Source: Allium sativum (taxonomy: Eukaryota > Streptophyta > Magnoliopsida > Asparagales > Amaryllidaceae). Taken from it: a DNA stretch of 64,000 nt. Under the pieces are notes generated by a model. That model had not been told where the DNA came from and made no database searches. It saw nothing but the letters and a program-made list of their open reading frames with translations. The position numbers were made by a program, and so were the translations under genes. This document shows, piece by piece, positions 11,880 through 24,218 of this stretch; the first letter of the stretch is position 1, and every line of letters begins with the position of its first letter. The DNA is taken from NCBI GenBank assembly GCA_030737875.1, contig CM060918.1, positions 884,665,903-884,729,902 on the forward strand, given 5' to 3'.

Positions 11880-14800
11880 TGTAACACCCCACATCCATTA
11901 ATGTCACTCACAAACGGAATGCATTAACTTCTATGGAGCGTTTTGAGTAAGTATAGAACAGCAACTTAACAACAAGACATATATAAATAGTTGAAAATTT
12001 AAAACTTCATTTCATTGCAGCGGAAAACACATATGTTTGATTACATCTTCAAATCCAGAGTCAAGTACAAAATATCCATCTTGACTAAATCCAAGCACAT
12101 AAACTGAAAGACATAATCCCCAATACAAAATTGCCATAAATAAAAGAGAAACTGAACTTTACTTCAGTGATCCAAGAAATCTTCTAAAAGCAGTAGAAAA
12201 TCAAGCTCCACTGGTGCTAGTTCCAACCTGAGCACCTGGGGGGGGGGGAGCGGGGAGTTAGAGATGGAAAAAGGGGGGTCAGACATAAAGTCTGCCGAGT
12301 GCGATAACTTTAGCAATATAATTAACAAAGTAACTAGGCTAAGGCATAAGTTGGAAAATAAGGAAATGACCATGAACCATTGAGTATGGCAGAGTAAACA
12401 ATGAAACAAGATGAACAACGATATCGTTAAAGCGCACCTAACCCACTAAGATAATTACTAAACTACACCAACACTATAGGATAATTGCTATACTGCACCG
12501 CCACTAGTACACTGCACCGCCACTAGTCATCCTAAGGTTGATCCCGCCTACAGACTTAATAATGATATTGGTAGTTTCGTGCACCCCTAGCTGCCTTCAT
12601 AGGTGTCGTCTCCCCTATCTCCACTAGGTGTACCCACTACCCCCAAGCGATCGGCTCCCTAACTCGTAGATACCCGTGCTGGCCCCATAGTGGGGTGTAT
12701 CACTCCCCAAAGTGGCAACCCGATACCACCAAGAATGCACGACTTATACCTACACGATGCAACAACGTCTTACCTACCAGCCCGGGTCCACACACGCATA
12801 TGAACCCGTTGGACTTGTGTTGCCACCGCTAACCCGGTTTGGCCTCTTAAAGTCAAGCCCAGTATGCGTGTCCCGTCCTCGACTTGGGTTGAGCCCATAA
12901 AGATACGTATGGGTTACTGGTTGAAATGGGCCCCCATTACTTGACACAAGCTATCCACCTAAGCTTGGTCCCCTCTAGTACATCCCACTTAACCCACATC
13001 TTATTCATGTTTCAATTACATGTTTAAATTTTTGTTAAGTGTTTCTAATCGTATTTCCAAATGCCACCCAAGGCACCCACTAGATTCCACATGCCACCCG
13101 AGGCACCCACTTAACCCCCTCATGTCCCACTACATGTTTATCTGGTTAAGTGTTTCTTAATTCATTAAGACCGTAACCTCATAAAGACCTCTCACATTAG
13201 ATTGGCATTTGTGGCAGCTGGATTTGCCGGGAAGGTCTGGGCAGTCTTACACCACAAAAGAGTCTAACCTCGTGTCTTTACCATTGTTACGTATTTAATT
13301 TGTGCCTAAGACCTCTCACATTAGACTGACATTTGTGGCAGCTGGATTTGCCGGGCGGGTCCGGGCAGTCTTACACCACAAAAGAACCTAACCTCGTGTC
13401 TTAGACGATTAATTACTCCTAATTAATCATCCCCCAATTTGAATTACATTCCCTATTAAAATTATCAATCAATTCCAAATTTAACGATGTTCATAATTGA
13501 CTCAATTATGTCCATCCATTTATGGTATGTAAAATCATACCAATTTTCACACAATCATATTTTATTCCTTTTAAGGCATTTATGCCAATTAAATCTTTTT
13601 AATATTATCCCCTTTACCCCACGTAGTACATTTTTTCATTTAATGTAAAAATATACGTTAGACTCGAATAATCTAACTCATGGAATAAAGAGAAAACATC
13701 ACAATATACACATAATTAAAACATAGATCTAACATAGGGGTGAACTTGCATATGTGAATGATGTTCTACATCTAAAACTTGCGTAGGCCAAAATTACAAC
13801 TTGCATAAACAACATATGTCATGGATCCAAATCTAAAGGTGTGAACTTGATGAGAAAATGGCCACAAACTTGCATAAATAACATATGTCATGGATCCGAA
13901 TCTAAAGGTGTGAACTTGATGAGAAAATGGCCACAAACTTACATATGTGATTTATACATTGCAACAATGGTGTAAACTAATATCTAACATGTAAAGTATC
14001 ATGTAGAATTTAGCCTATAACTTACACATGTTATAGCCTAACTTTCAATTAAATTTTCACATAAACTAGGTGTCATAACCATGTAAGTTCACATATAATT
14101 CTACCCAACTTGTATATGATTCATGTTTGATTCAAAATCTAAACTTGCCTACATATGATTTATCATATGAATCAATATAACAAACTAGCATAAGAAACAT
14201 GATGATTTGATTGTATATAAAATTACAACATGGATGAGCAACATAACTTTACATCATAAATGATAGCATCACAACATAACATCATAGAGATTTCAATCAC
14301 AATCCTACAACATAATTACAACATGAAATCAATACTTCATATCACATCCATACAATCCTCATTATATCTTAATCCAATTGAATTACTAATTATCTTGTTA
14401 AAACTATCGAACTCACAACTCAAAAGAATTCTGGAGTTCTGAATTCTGATTTCTGGAGTTGAATTAGCTCTACTATGAAGAAGATTCGCTGTTAGGGTTG
14501 AATAGTTCTGATTTGGTTGCTGTTCTTCCTCTTTAATTTTGGTGGCGGCTACTCTAGGGTTCAAGACAATAGCATGACAGCCATAGTTTCAATTTTAATT
14601 CTGATTTAGGTTTTGAGTCTATGGGTATTTTTATAGAGTTTTGAATTATTTTAAGCCGTCGGATGATCTTAGGTTAATCAAAACCATTCAATCATGATAG
14701 GGTGATGAGTCAGCCCTAATGACTCAGCAAGGAGTCAGAAAGGACTCAATCAACATGGGTCAGTCTGAACCAGTAAGCTGTGCAGGCTTCTGCCTTGGCC

Positions 14801-14908
14801 TGGGCGCACTTGGTAGGTGCGCCAGTGCAAATTTGTACTGGCGCACTTCCCAAGTGCGCCAATGCAATTTTTTTTTTGCCACCAATCTTCGTTCGTCCAT
14901 AGCTCCTT
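11880..14908 (-). repeat. Element 2 right LTR (5' LTR), truncated
   Basis: Matches 3585-6773 almost throughout: G run at 12238-12248, twin hairpins at 13183-13279 and 13308-13402, TATA box at 14628-14636, and a palindrome at 14817-14846. The match ends at GTTCGTCCATAGCTCCTT; the left copy goes on for about 170 bp to GGGGTGTTACA, while here A-type LTR wording (GGTTAAGTGTTACTTAATTC) follows. The shared CTT at the joint suggests microhomology-mediated deletion. Confidence 0.92.
13183..13402. other. Twin covarying hairpins, element 2 right LTR
   Basis: Copies at 13183-13279 and 13308-13402 with the same stems as in the left LTR (TTTGTGG/CCACAAA; AAGAC/GTCTT). The first copy has TTAGATT opposite AGTCTAA, so one pair is lost or becomes G-T. 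Confidence 0.75.
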
Positions 14909-14947
14909 GGTTAAGTGTTACTTAATTCATTATAACCGTAACCTTGT

Positions 14948-15166
14948 AAGACCTCCTACATTAGACTACTATTTGCAGTTGCTGGATTTGCAGGGCGGGT
15001 CCGGGCAGTCTTATACCGCAAACGAGTCTATTCTCGTGTCTTTACAATTGTTACACATTTAATTTATGCCTTCGACCTCTCACATTAGCCTACTGTTTGT
15101 GGTTGCTGGATTTGCCAGGCGGGTCCGGGCAGTCTTATACCACAAACGAGTCTAACCTCATGTCTT
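14948..15166. other. Twin covarying hairpins, A-type LTR left
   Basis: Copies at 14948-15043 and 15074-15166. The first has TTTGC/GCAAA in the third stem, the second GTTTGTGG/CCACAAAC. In the second copy the TTAGAC arm is TTAGCC, a stem defect. Confidence 0.75.
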
Positions 15167-16315
15167 AGGCGTTTATTATTACACATAATTATTTCACCCA
15201 AATATGAATTAATTATCCCTATTTAAATTTTCAATAATTTCCAAATTAATCTATGTCCATAATTGTCACCTAAATTATGTCCATACTTTCAGGTATATAA
15301 ATTATACAAATTAGTGCCTCAAATTAATTATATGCCTTTAAAGCCATTTTATGCCAATTCACAACATGTATATTTAATATTTTCCCATTGTCCCCACGTC
15401 GTTCGTACGTTTAATATGAAATATGTTAGACTCGCAAATAGTCTAAATCATAATAGAAAAGAAACATCACAACTTGCATAACACATAAAATAGATCTAAC
15501 TTGCAGATAAGAATTATAACATAAGTTTGCTTAGCCAATAACTTGCATAGGCAATGGACATATAGAACATAAATTTGCATAAACTACCATGGATCTAAAT
15601 ATAGATCTAAACATGAAATTGTGAACTTGCATATATGAATAAGGGTTTCGCTTAAACTTGCATATGTGAATATGGTTTTCACCTAAACTTGCATATGTGA
15701 ATAAAGTTTTCACCTAAACTTGCATACGGATTCCTACAAACTTGCATATGGATTTAAACATGTAAACTAACATCACATGTTTTACATATAAACTAGCATA
15801 TGTATATACTTAATTCACATATAAACTTGTGTATAATTCGCATACAGACTTGCATAAGATTCACATACAAACTAGCATACATAAAAACAGACTTGCATAA
15901 GATTCACATACAAACTAGCGTATGATTTACATCCCAAACTCGCATATAAACTGATGTTATAATATGAATAAAGTTAAACATACGTGATTGGACATATGAA
16001 ATAGATCTACCAACATAAGTTAACAAAACTGTCATATGTTCACCAACAGACGATAACAAAGTTAAGTAACATCACATTATTCAACAGACATGTTCTCATA
16101 ATCCCAATTATAACTCATCATAAATAATTTATTAATTATTTTGTGAAAGAAATTGTACTCACTAAGACGGATTAGAGAAGAGTATAATTCGTTCGTTGTT
16201 TGTATTATAATTCTAACTTGCAATTCCTAAGCTTTAGGAAGAAGAACTATTCTAGCAGCAGCATAGAGGCCAAGAAATTAATTTAGTTTAGGTTTAAAGC
16301 TTGAGTCTATGCGTG

Positions 16316-16324
16316 CTTATATAG
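16316..16324 (-). promoter_or_regulatory. LTR TATA box (A-type, left)
   Basis: The minus strand reads CTATATAAG about 500 bp inside U3; the right LTR copy is at 35321-35329. Position and context match the boxes of the other LTR families. Confidence 0.55.
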
Positions 16325-16826
16325 AAGTTTAAATCAATATAAGCCGTTAGATTATCATAGGAGCAATCACAACTGTCCAGACTTGATAGAGTTATCCAAA
16401 ATTGCCACATTTGCCCTAGTGACTCAGCAACAGGTTAGAAAAGACTAAGCAACAAGTCAGGTTCATCACAGTTCAGATCTGCCCTGGAGGTAGGTCAACC
16501 CTTAGGTCAACCTATATAGGGGAGGTCGACCCTTTGGTCGACCCCCAGGTCGACCTGGCCTAGGGCGGGAGAAATCCCGCCCAGCCCGCTTCCTCGTTTG
16601 AATTTTGAATTTTAATCTGAACTGTTTTTAATTTATTTAAATTTCTGAAACTTCTGAGGGCCATAACTTCCTCATATGAAGTCCGATTTACGAAAATTTG
16701 AACTCTATTCCAAGCAGAATTTCGAGACGAACGCAATAGCGTAACCCATTTCCCTTAATTCTTATCCTAAAAATTAAGTGTTCTTAAAATTGTTAATTTT
16801 AATATTTAAAATTACGGGGTGTTACA

Positions 16827-16839
16827 TTCTCCCCTCCTT
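16827..16839 (-). other. Polypurine tract of A2
   Basis: The minus strand reads AAGGAGGGGAGAA up to the LTR boundary at 16826. A second AAGGAGGT string lies at about 17030-17045. Confidence 0.82.
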
Positions 16840-17419
16840 AAAGGATTTCTCCCACAAAATCTCCAAGTTAAGGAGAATGTATATCCTAACATCCAATCAT
16901 CCATCTACTCAATCATCAAATAAAGGCATCCATTGTCCTTATAAGTTTTCTAATGTCGTATGAACATATTCAAAAATTGTGTGTATATGTTCCTTATCCA
17001 ATGCAAAATCAGGCGGCCCACTGATTCAGTTGACCTCCTTAATGCAAATCATGATAATGCCATGCATCCATTATGTATGCGAAAGAATCCTAACGATACA
17101 TATTACTTCTACATGTGTGCACAACCATTCACCCATATGATAACACAACCATTATACATCCATTAATTTAAATATGCACACATATTTATATGCAATATGA
17201 AAGTGATTGAGCCGATCTAGTGCTTAATGTGTATGTACATGCATCCACGGGCAACCACTTCCAACCACTCGCAACCATCAATCATAACATGTTTCAAATA
17301 CATGTTTACATCCATTGGTTTCTACCTAAGGATAAAGAATAGGACCGAGGAGATATACTTAAAAGATAGATATAAGCATGAACAAACTTATGGAAAAAGA
17401 GATCAAGGAAGTACCCTAA

Positions 17420-18474
17420 AAAAGAAAAGGGTAGGCTGCGCGTATTTTTCTCTCAGTTTCCCAAGTTGCGTCTTCCTTAGTGTTACTCTATTGAACTTTA
17501 ACAAGCTTGACTTCATTGTTGCGTAGATTTTTGACTTCCGTACCCAAGACACGAGTTGGAACTCTTCTCATAGTCGCTTCTCGTTCCACTTCTACTTCCT
17601 CTAGAATACTTGGCTCCACCACTTCCGCAGAGTCATATAAGCACTTTCGTAGTTGAGAAACATGAAAAACATTATGAACTCCAGCCAGTCTTTTGGGTAG
17701 CTCTACTCTATAAGCCATCGCCCCAATCCTTTCAGTGATAGGAAATGGTACTACAAATCTTGGTGCTAGCTTTCCGACGGACCCAAAGCGAATGACATTC
17801 CTCAAAGGAGATACATTAAGGAACACCCTATCTCCAACCTCAAACTCAAGGTCGGTCCTTCGTTTGTCTACATAGGACTTCTGTCTATCTTGTGCAGCCT
17901 TCATCCGTGTTTTTATCAAGTCCACCTTTAACGAAGTTTCTCTCATCATGTCTGGCCCAAGTACGAGCTTGTCTATAGACTCCCACCAACAAGTTGGTAA
18001 TCGGCATGGTCTTCCATATAAAGCTTCGAAGGGCGCCATGCCTATGGTGGTTTGGTAGTTATTGTTGTAAGCGAATTCCACCAAAGGAAGATGATCCTCC
18101 CATATCCCTCCAAAGTCAAGAATGCACAATCTCAAGAGGTCTTCCAATACTCTGTTCACCCTTTCCATCTGACCATCGGTTTGGGGGTGATAGGCCGTGC
18201 TTAAACATAATTGTGTGCCAACAGCCTCTTGCAAACTCTTCCAAAACTCGCTCGTAAAGATAGGATCTCGATCACTCACTATGTTGGAGGGTATCCCATG
18301 GAGTCGAACGAACTCAGCTACATCCCTCTTCGTGCCATTCCAAAAGAAAACCCTTTTTATATCTTTATACATCTTTTCTCCGCCTGGGTGTATGGTTAGC
18401 TTAGAATGGTGTGCTTCTTCGAGAACCGTCTTCACTAAATCCCTTGCTTGTGGGACGCATCCCGTCTCAACCAA
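17420..18474 (-). pseudogene. pol: A2 pol: integrase with internal deletion, chromodomain-like tail
   Basis: The open frame runs from the integrase zinc-finger histidines (HHSKLTIHPGGEKMY) directly to VRLHGIPSNIVSDRDP. Compared with element 4 about 85 residues are missing in frame: both zinc-finger cysteines and the first catalytic aspartate are gone. The second aspartate (SDRDP) and glutamate (ERVNR) stay. Downstream the DNA-binding part and GVHNVFHVSQLRKCL are intact, and the chromodomain-like tail starts at LRNNEVKLVKVQ; a stop at 17488-17490 cuts it and weak homology continues to about 17420. This integrase cannot be active. Confidence 0.85.
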
Positions 18475-20013
18475 CCCTTATCATCGATGGAGTATCTATT
18501 GAGGTGACTAGAAGTCTCACCCCTAATTAGCTTATCCATCATATCAACTAGCTGAGGGTCTTCTCGTTGCGCGGGTCCTGTTAAGTCCAAAAGAGTAGGC
18601 CACACCTCTAGCGATGCTAACAGACCAGGTACAATTTCAGAGGAGGGTCTAAAGTTAAAGTTTGCTACGTACTCCAAACTTTGCCTTTCTACAAAGAGAG
18701 GACTCAAGGTCAGCTTCTTTCTACTCAAGGCGTCTACTACCACATTGCCCTTGCCAGGGGTATAGGAAATCTCAAAATCATATGAGGCCAAAAATTCCAT
18801 CCACCTTTGTTGTCTTAAGTTAAGATCTTTCTGTGAGAAAAGGTACTTTAATGATTTATGGTCAGTAAACAATTCAAACCTTTCTCCTAGTGGGTAATGA
18901 CGCCATGACTTTAGAGCCAAAACAATGGTAGCTAGCTCCAAATCATGAGTTGGGTATTTCTTCTCATGTATCGTCAATTGCCTTCCCCATAACAAACTAC
19001 CTTGCCTTTTTGCATCAAGACAACGCCCAACCCTGTACCGCATGCGTCTGTGTATACGGTAAAAATTTTGCTCCCATCAGGCAATGTCAGAACTGGGGCT
19101 GTTCTCAGAGCCCTTTCAAATGTTGGAAAGCAATATCGCAATCCAAATCCCAAGCGAAAATTAGGTTCTTCTTCGTCAATCTTGTGAGTAGGGCTGAGAT
19201 TTTTCCAAAGTCTTTAATGAACTTTCAGTAAAAGCCCGCAAGCCCGAGAAAGCTTCGGACTTCGGTTGCATTCCGTGGAACCTTCCAATCTTGCACCGCA
19301 ACTATTTTTGCGGAGTCCACAGCTGTCCCCTCTTTGGATACCACATGTCCAAGAAACCTCACTTCTTCTCTCCAGATATTGCACTTGGAGAATTTGGCTT
19401 TCAGCTGATGTGCACGAAGAGTATCCACGACTTCACTTTAATGCAAAGCATGCTCTTCTTCATTCTTCGGGAAAATAAAAATGTCGTGTACGAAGACCAC
19501 CACAAACTTATTAAGGAACTCCCTGAACACCCTGCTCATTATGTCAATGAAGTAATCGGGTGCGTTTGTCAAGCCTAAAGGCATGACAAGCCATTCGAAG
19601 AAACCACCCGGGGTTCTGAACGCGGTCTTATCAATGCTATCTTCAGCCACTCTTAGCTGATGGAACCCGGTAGCCAGATTTAGTTGGGAGAAAACCGACG
19701 CACCTACAAGCTGGCCAAATAAGTTGTCTATTCTTGGAAGTGGGTGCCTATTTTTCTTGGTCAGCTTGTTTAGCTCCCTATAATCAACATATAGGCGAAG
19801 TGAACCGTCCGCTTTGGTTGCGAATACTACTGGAGCACCCCATTTAGAAATACTCCGCCTTATAAACCCTTTTTCGAGCAACTCTTTGACTTGCTTGCTG
19901 AGCTCTTTTCTCTCCCTTGGAGCCATGTGTGTAACAGGTAGAGCTACGGGTTTTGCATTATCAACAAGGTATATGTGGAAGTCTATCTTCCGCTTTGGAG
20001 ATAAGCCCTTCAC
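18435..20013 (-). pseudogene. pol: A2 pol: reverse transcriptase and RNase H
   Basis: RT wording is complete ([40 protein letters not shown]), but the catalytic box at 19483-19494 reads FVHD instead of FVDD, losing one metal-binding aspartate. Stops at 19438 (TAA) and 19225 (TGA, where related copies have an arginine codon) and a frame change between 19225 and 19043 break the frame. The RNase H part 19043-18435 keeps [33 protein letters not shown] and [17 protein letters not shown]. It would remove template RNA during copying. Confidence 0.85.
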
Positions 20014-20055
20014 CTCTTCAAATACATCTGAGTATTCATGGACTACTCTAACAGA

Positions 20056-20559
20056 CTACAAGTTTTCAACAGATGCATCAAGAGATTCTAGGCAGCTAAG
20101 CATAGCAGAATGTATGGGATTACAAGAGATTTCGAGAGTGTTGCCGAGATGAGTCATAAGTCTAACCACTCTCTTTTCACAATCAAGGATGGCACCATTA
20201 CTGGATAACCAATCCATGTCTAGAATCAACCCATAGCCCGTGAAGCCAAGAACGAAGGCGTTGCATTCAAACTCAACGCTCAAGATAGACACTCTCAAAT
20301 CCCGACAAATCATTGAAAGATGAGCCGAACCACCAATAGGATTTGAGACTACTATAGGATCCGTAACTAGACTAGTATTTAGGTGCAATGTTTCAACTAA
20401 CGAAGCAGATACGAACGAGTGTGAAGCGCCAGAATCAAACAAAAAACGAATAGGATGATCACACAGAAAAACCAAACTTTCAACAAAATTGTTTCTACCT
20501 CTCTCCTGTCCTGGTGCCATGAGAGCATGAACCTGCCCTCTTGCCTGCCCTGGTGCCAT
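20056..20559 (-). pseudogene. pol: A2 protease
   Basis: Retropepsin-type protease with an intact [10 protein letters not shown] active site and the family's [17 protein letters not shown] stretch. It ends at TAG (20056-20058), where element 1 has glutamine; this C-to-T change fits decay of methylated cytosine. Upstream, between 20560 and 20617, two more in-frame stops separate it from gag. Confidence 0.83.
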
Positions 20560-20616
20560 GAGAGCCTGAGCCTACCCTCCAGAAGTAGACCCTGTCCTCT
20601 GCCCTTGCCCTTGTCT

Positions 20617-21500
20617 TCACGGGCAGTCTTTAATCAGATGTCCTGCCTCACCACAATTGAAACTACCAGTCTTCTTCTTCTTCCTACAGTCCTTGCTCAA
20701 ATGGCCTAGTGTTCCACAATTAATGCACCTTTTCTTTCCTTTGCTATTGTTATCCTTACCACCTTTCTTAGGTTGCTGCTGTGACTTCTTTTGATCCCCT
20801 TTCTTTTTCGGTGCCTTATTAGCATTAACGCCTTTCTCCTCTTCATGCATAAGCGCCATATCAACCAGTTTCTCAAAGGTAGCCCCCATAGGAATGTGGG
20901 TCATAGACAACCCATGTAGTGGCCCATTCAAACCTTTAATGAATCTCTGGGCCTTCTTTTCAGGTGTGTTCACCAAGTCCAAGCCAAATCTAGCCAACTG
21001 ATTGAACTTGTTGATGTACTCCTTTATTGATAAATTCCACTGCTTCAATGCCAAGAACCTTTCCACGTATAAATTCTCTTCTGCTCGTGAGAGAAATATC
21101 ATCTCGAACCTATGTCTGAAATCCATCCATGTCTCCACTGGACGCTCTCCATTCGTGACCTCCCACCAAAACGAGGCTTCGTCCTTCATCAACTAAGTAG
21201 CTAATGTGCCTTCCTTCCATCTTCTATCTCGAAGATACCAAACAAATCTTCCACCTCCTTAAGCCAATTTCGAGCTTCAAGAAACGTCTCTGACCCGTGA
21301 AAAGGTTTCCCGCCCATTGCTCGAAAGTCTTTGCATATCTTCGAAAAAGTATCAACGCGGGGAGGGGGAGGAGGAGGAGCAGCGACAGCTGGGGGAGGAG
21401 GAATGTCTGTTGGGCCTACGGCGGTGGCCCTAGCCTCCAGACATCTTCTGAACCAGGTTGGTATCGGTATGCCCTCAGGAATCTCAGGTAACCCAGACAT
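20617..21500 (-). pseudogene. gag: A2 gag
   Basis: Start at 21500 (MSGLPEIPEGIPIPTWFRR), proline-rich linker, then EARNWLKEVEDLFGIFEIED. Stops at 21201-21203 and just after interrupt the capsid part; the open frame resumes at 21192 with DEASFWWEVTNGERPVETW. The zinc knuckles are CINCGTLGHLSKDC and SFNCGEAGHLIKDC; in the second the first cysteine is serine. It ends at TGA near 20617. Confidence 0.86.
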
Positions 21501-21691
21501 GCTGAAAAGAAAAAGAAGAGATTCAAAATGGAGAATCGAAGGAAAGAAATATGACTCTTGGGGGTTATGTTTTTAAAACAAACTTTTCTCTTGAAAATAC
21601 TCTCCTTAAAACAAATTTTTGAAAGTATTTCTTTATAAAATGCTTTTGAAAAACAGTTTTTCAAAATCTCGTATCCGTTCTGTTAACCTTC

Positions 21692-21704
21692 AGCTCTGAT
21701 ACCA
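21692..21704 (-). other. Primer-binding site of A2
   Basis: The minus strand reads TGGTATCAGAGCT, complementary to tRNA-iMet, two bases inside the LTR start at 21707. Confidence 0.9.
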
Positions 21705-21706
21705 CG

Positions 21707-23004
21707 TGCAACACCCTACGTCAATTAATGTCACTCCCAAGGGGAATGCATTAACTTTCATGGAGTATTATTGGTGTATAGAACAGAATATAACAAGACA
21801 GATACATATATTGGTACTTGAAAAATTAAAAAACTTTTATTACAGCGGATAAATAGTTTGGTTACAACAACATCAAAAACCAACAATGAAACCAAGAAAA
21901 CTTAATATCCATTTTGACAAATTATTTTCTGAGTACATAAAGTAAAAAGCATAAACCCAACATAAGTAGCCATAAAGGAGATAAGCTGAACTTTACTTTC
22001 AGCAATCCAAGCACTTCCAAAAGAGAGAGAAAGATCCAAATCACGTTCCAATAGCACTAGTCCCACCCTGAGAACCTATGGGGGGGGAGGGAGAGGGGGG
22101 AGGGGGGAAGGGAGAAAAGAGGCGAAAATAAAGGGGGTCAGACATAAAGTCTAGCGAGTCCAATAACTTTAACAATATAATTATTAAAGTAATTAGGATA
22201 AGGCATAAACCGGTAAAACAAGGAATGACTGTGAAACAAATGGGCATGACAAATCAAACAAGAGGAATAAGATAACGTTAATTGCGCCTCCAACACTATA
22301 GGATAATTACTATACTGCACCATTACTAGTCACCCTAAAAGTTGATCCGGCTACTGAATATAATAATCATAATGGTAGTTTCGTGTACCCCTAGTTGTCT
22401 TCATAGATGCTGCCTACCCCTATCTCCACTAGTTGTGCCTACTACCCCAATGCGATCGGGTCCCTAACTCGTAGATACCCGTGTTGGTCCCATAGTGGGG
22501 AGTATCACTCCCCAATATGGCAACCCGATACCACTAAAGATGCACGACTTATGTCTACACGATGCAACAACATCTTACCTACCAGCCCGGGCCCACGCAC
22601 GCACATGATCCCGTTGGACTTGCGTTGCCATCGTTAACCCGTTTTGACCTCTTACAATCAAATCCAGTAAGCTTGTCCCATCCTAGATCTAACTCGAGCT
22701 CATAAAGATACTTAATGGGTTACTGGTTTGAAAAGGGTCCCCATGTTTGACACAAGCTTTCCACCTATGCTTGGTCCCCACTAGGATTTCCCATTTAACC
22801 CGTTCTTATTCATGTCTTCTAACATGTTTCAATTTGGTTAAGTGTTTCTAATAGTATTTCACATGTCACCCATGTCACCCATTTAACCCCCATGTCCCAC
22901 CACATGTTTATCTTGGTTAAGTGTTACTTAATTCATTATAACCGTAACCTTGTAAGACCTCCCACATTAGACTACCGTTTGCGGTTGCTTGATTTGTCGG
23001 GCGG
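21707..23004 (-). repeat. A2 right LTR, first part
   Basis: Begins TGCAACACCC (one change from the family end) and aligns with 2643-3584 up to position 22665, then supplies the stretch that is deleted at the other A-type LTR. It is interrupted at 23004 inside the apical loop of its first twin hairpin by element 4; it resumes at 33998. Confidence 0.9.
23000..23004. other. Target-site duplication of element 4 (left copy)
   Basis: GGCGG directly before the left LTR, repeated at 33998-34002 directly after the right LTR. The split host sequence re-joins cleanly into an A-type LTR hairpin, confirming a single clean insertion. Confidence 0.92.
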
Positions 23005-24218
23005 TGTAACACCCCACCTCCGCCAGGGTAACTCTTGCAAGCACACTGGCTTTGGAGGGGCGTTAAACAAGGTAAACATGCATGCAGATATCACAAGACA
23101 GAACATATAAGTAAAACAGAGTAGTAAAGCAGCGGATAAAACTTGCATTTCCAAAACCATAGTTAAGTTACAACAAAGTACTTAGTCATTATTTTCCAAC
23201 AAACAAAGTCTAGAGAAAAGCATAAACTGAAAAACTGAAATACATAAAGTACTATCCCCAAAGTGAAGTGATAAACCATAGCTAGCTCAATGTCCAAAAC
23301 CGTACATGAGCAAATCCAGTAAGCAAGCTGTAAAGTTCCAAGCTAAGCTCCAATGTTCCCACCCTGAGGACCTGAGGGGGGGGGGAACGGAAGAATAGAG
23401 GCGAAAGAAAACAGGTCAGTCAAAAAGACTAGTAAGCCCTACTACTATCTGTCCATGAACTAGTAAAGTTAACTGGCATGAGAAGCTGAGATGAACATAA
23501 GGATAACAACATACTGGCATGATGATTAACTAACAAGATAGATAAAGGTGTCATCGCATAATCAAGGTTAAGTTTTGCACCACGGGTGTACTAGCATTCT
23601 AACATGTCAAACAAGAATTGATCCCTTGGCCCAAGCTTGGCCCAACATCATGAGATGACCTAAATCAAGGTCCAACTACACGGTCTAGTTGATCGGCTCC
23701 CTATAAGCCTAACTCGTCAAGTGTCGGTGTCATACGGCCCAAACATGCAATGTAGTTAAACTGCACTAGGTCCACCCTAGGGTGTATCAAGTCCTAGGGT
23801 GTCAACCTCAGACACCAATCAAGTATGCACAGTCTAGATCTACTGGTACCCGTGCCTGATTCTCCAACTCCGGACTATGTGCACGACCACAGTCCGCCTG
23901 GACCTACACCGGCGTACCTACTCAGCTGTCGTTTTGGTCGCTTACATGTCAGCCCAGTAATCGTGCCCCACCCTAGCCTAGTCCTAGAGTCTTATGATAC
24001 TATCAAGAGGGTTACTGCTGAAAAGGACCACGCAACTAGGGTTTCCTTAATGGGTTAAATGTGGTTAACCTGATCCAAAGGTGGATTAAATTGGTTAAGT
24101 GTACCCAAGATTCATGACTTAACCCCGATTAACCCATCAAGCCCAAATTGATTAAGTATTAAGTGGACCATGACTTAACCCTAATCAGGAGGCATTAATT
24201 AATTAACTTAATGTGCAT

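Larger units (their letters stand above)
3585..14908 (-). mobile_element. Element 2: chromovirus inserted in the A-type LTR
   Basis: A minus-strand Tekay/Del-like element: left LTR 3585-6773, internal region 6774-11879, right LTR from 11880. The LTR ends are the inverted pair TGTAACATCCC / GGGGTGTTACA. The right LTR stops at about 14906-14908, about 170 bp before its expected end, and runs straight into the middle of the A-type LTR, so its terminal part and about 250 bp of host LTR were deleted together. The target duplication is therefore not recoverable. gag-pol is intact in order but carries several stops and frameshifts. Confidence 0.9.
14909..16826 (-). repeat. A-type LTR, second part (shared by A1 and A2)
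   Basis: Continues the A-type LTR and ends GGGGTGTTACA directly before the A2 polypurine tract. It aligns with 33998-35832. Landmarks: twin hairpins 14948-15166; an array of (A)CTTGCATA motifs at 15470-15960; TATA box (CTATATAAG on the minus strand) at 16316-16324; a cluster of GGTCGACC palindromes at 16520-16560; the perfect hairpin GGCGGGAGAAATCCCGCC at about 16564-16581; the conserved block CGAGACGAACGCAATAGC near 16720. Together with 2643-3584 it makes up one LTR lacking only the deleted stretch of about 250 bp. Confidence 0.88.
16827..21706 (-). mobile_element. Chromovirus A2 internal region
   Basis: Internal region between the A-type LTR ending at 16826 and the A-type LTR starting at 21707. 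The order on the minus strand is PBS, gag, protease, RT, RNase H, integrase, chromodomain-like tail, PPT. It belongs to the same family as A1. Since only one A-type LTR lies between A1 and A2, the two form LTR-internal-LTR-internal-LTR in tandem. Many stops plus an in-frame integrase deletion make it inactive. Confidence 0.88.

Noticed and set aside
23376..23385. G runs as G-quadruplexes
   Set aside because: A single G run is not a four-tract motif; the conserved feature is the pyrimidine tract on the transcript strand, reported instead.
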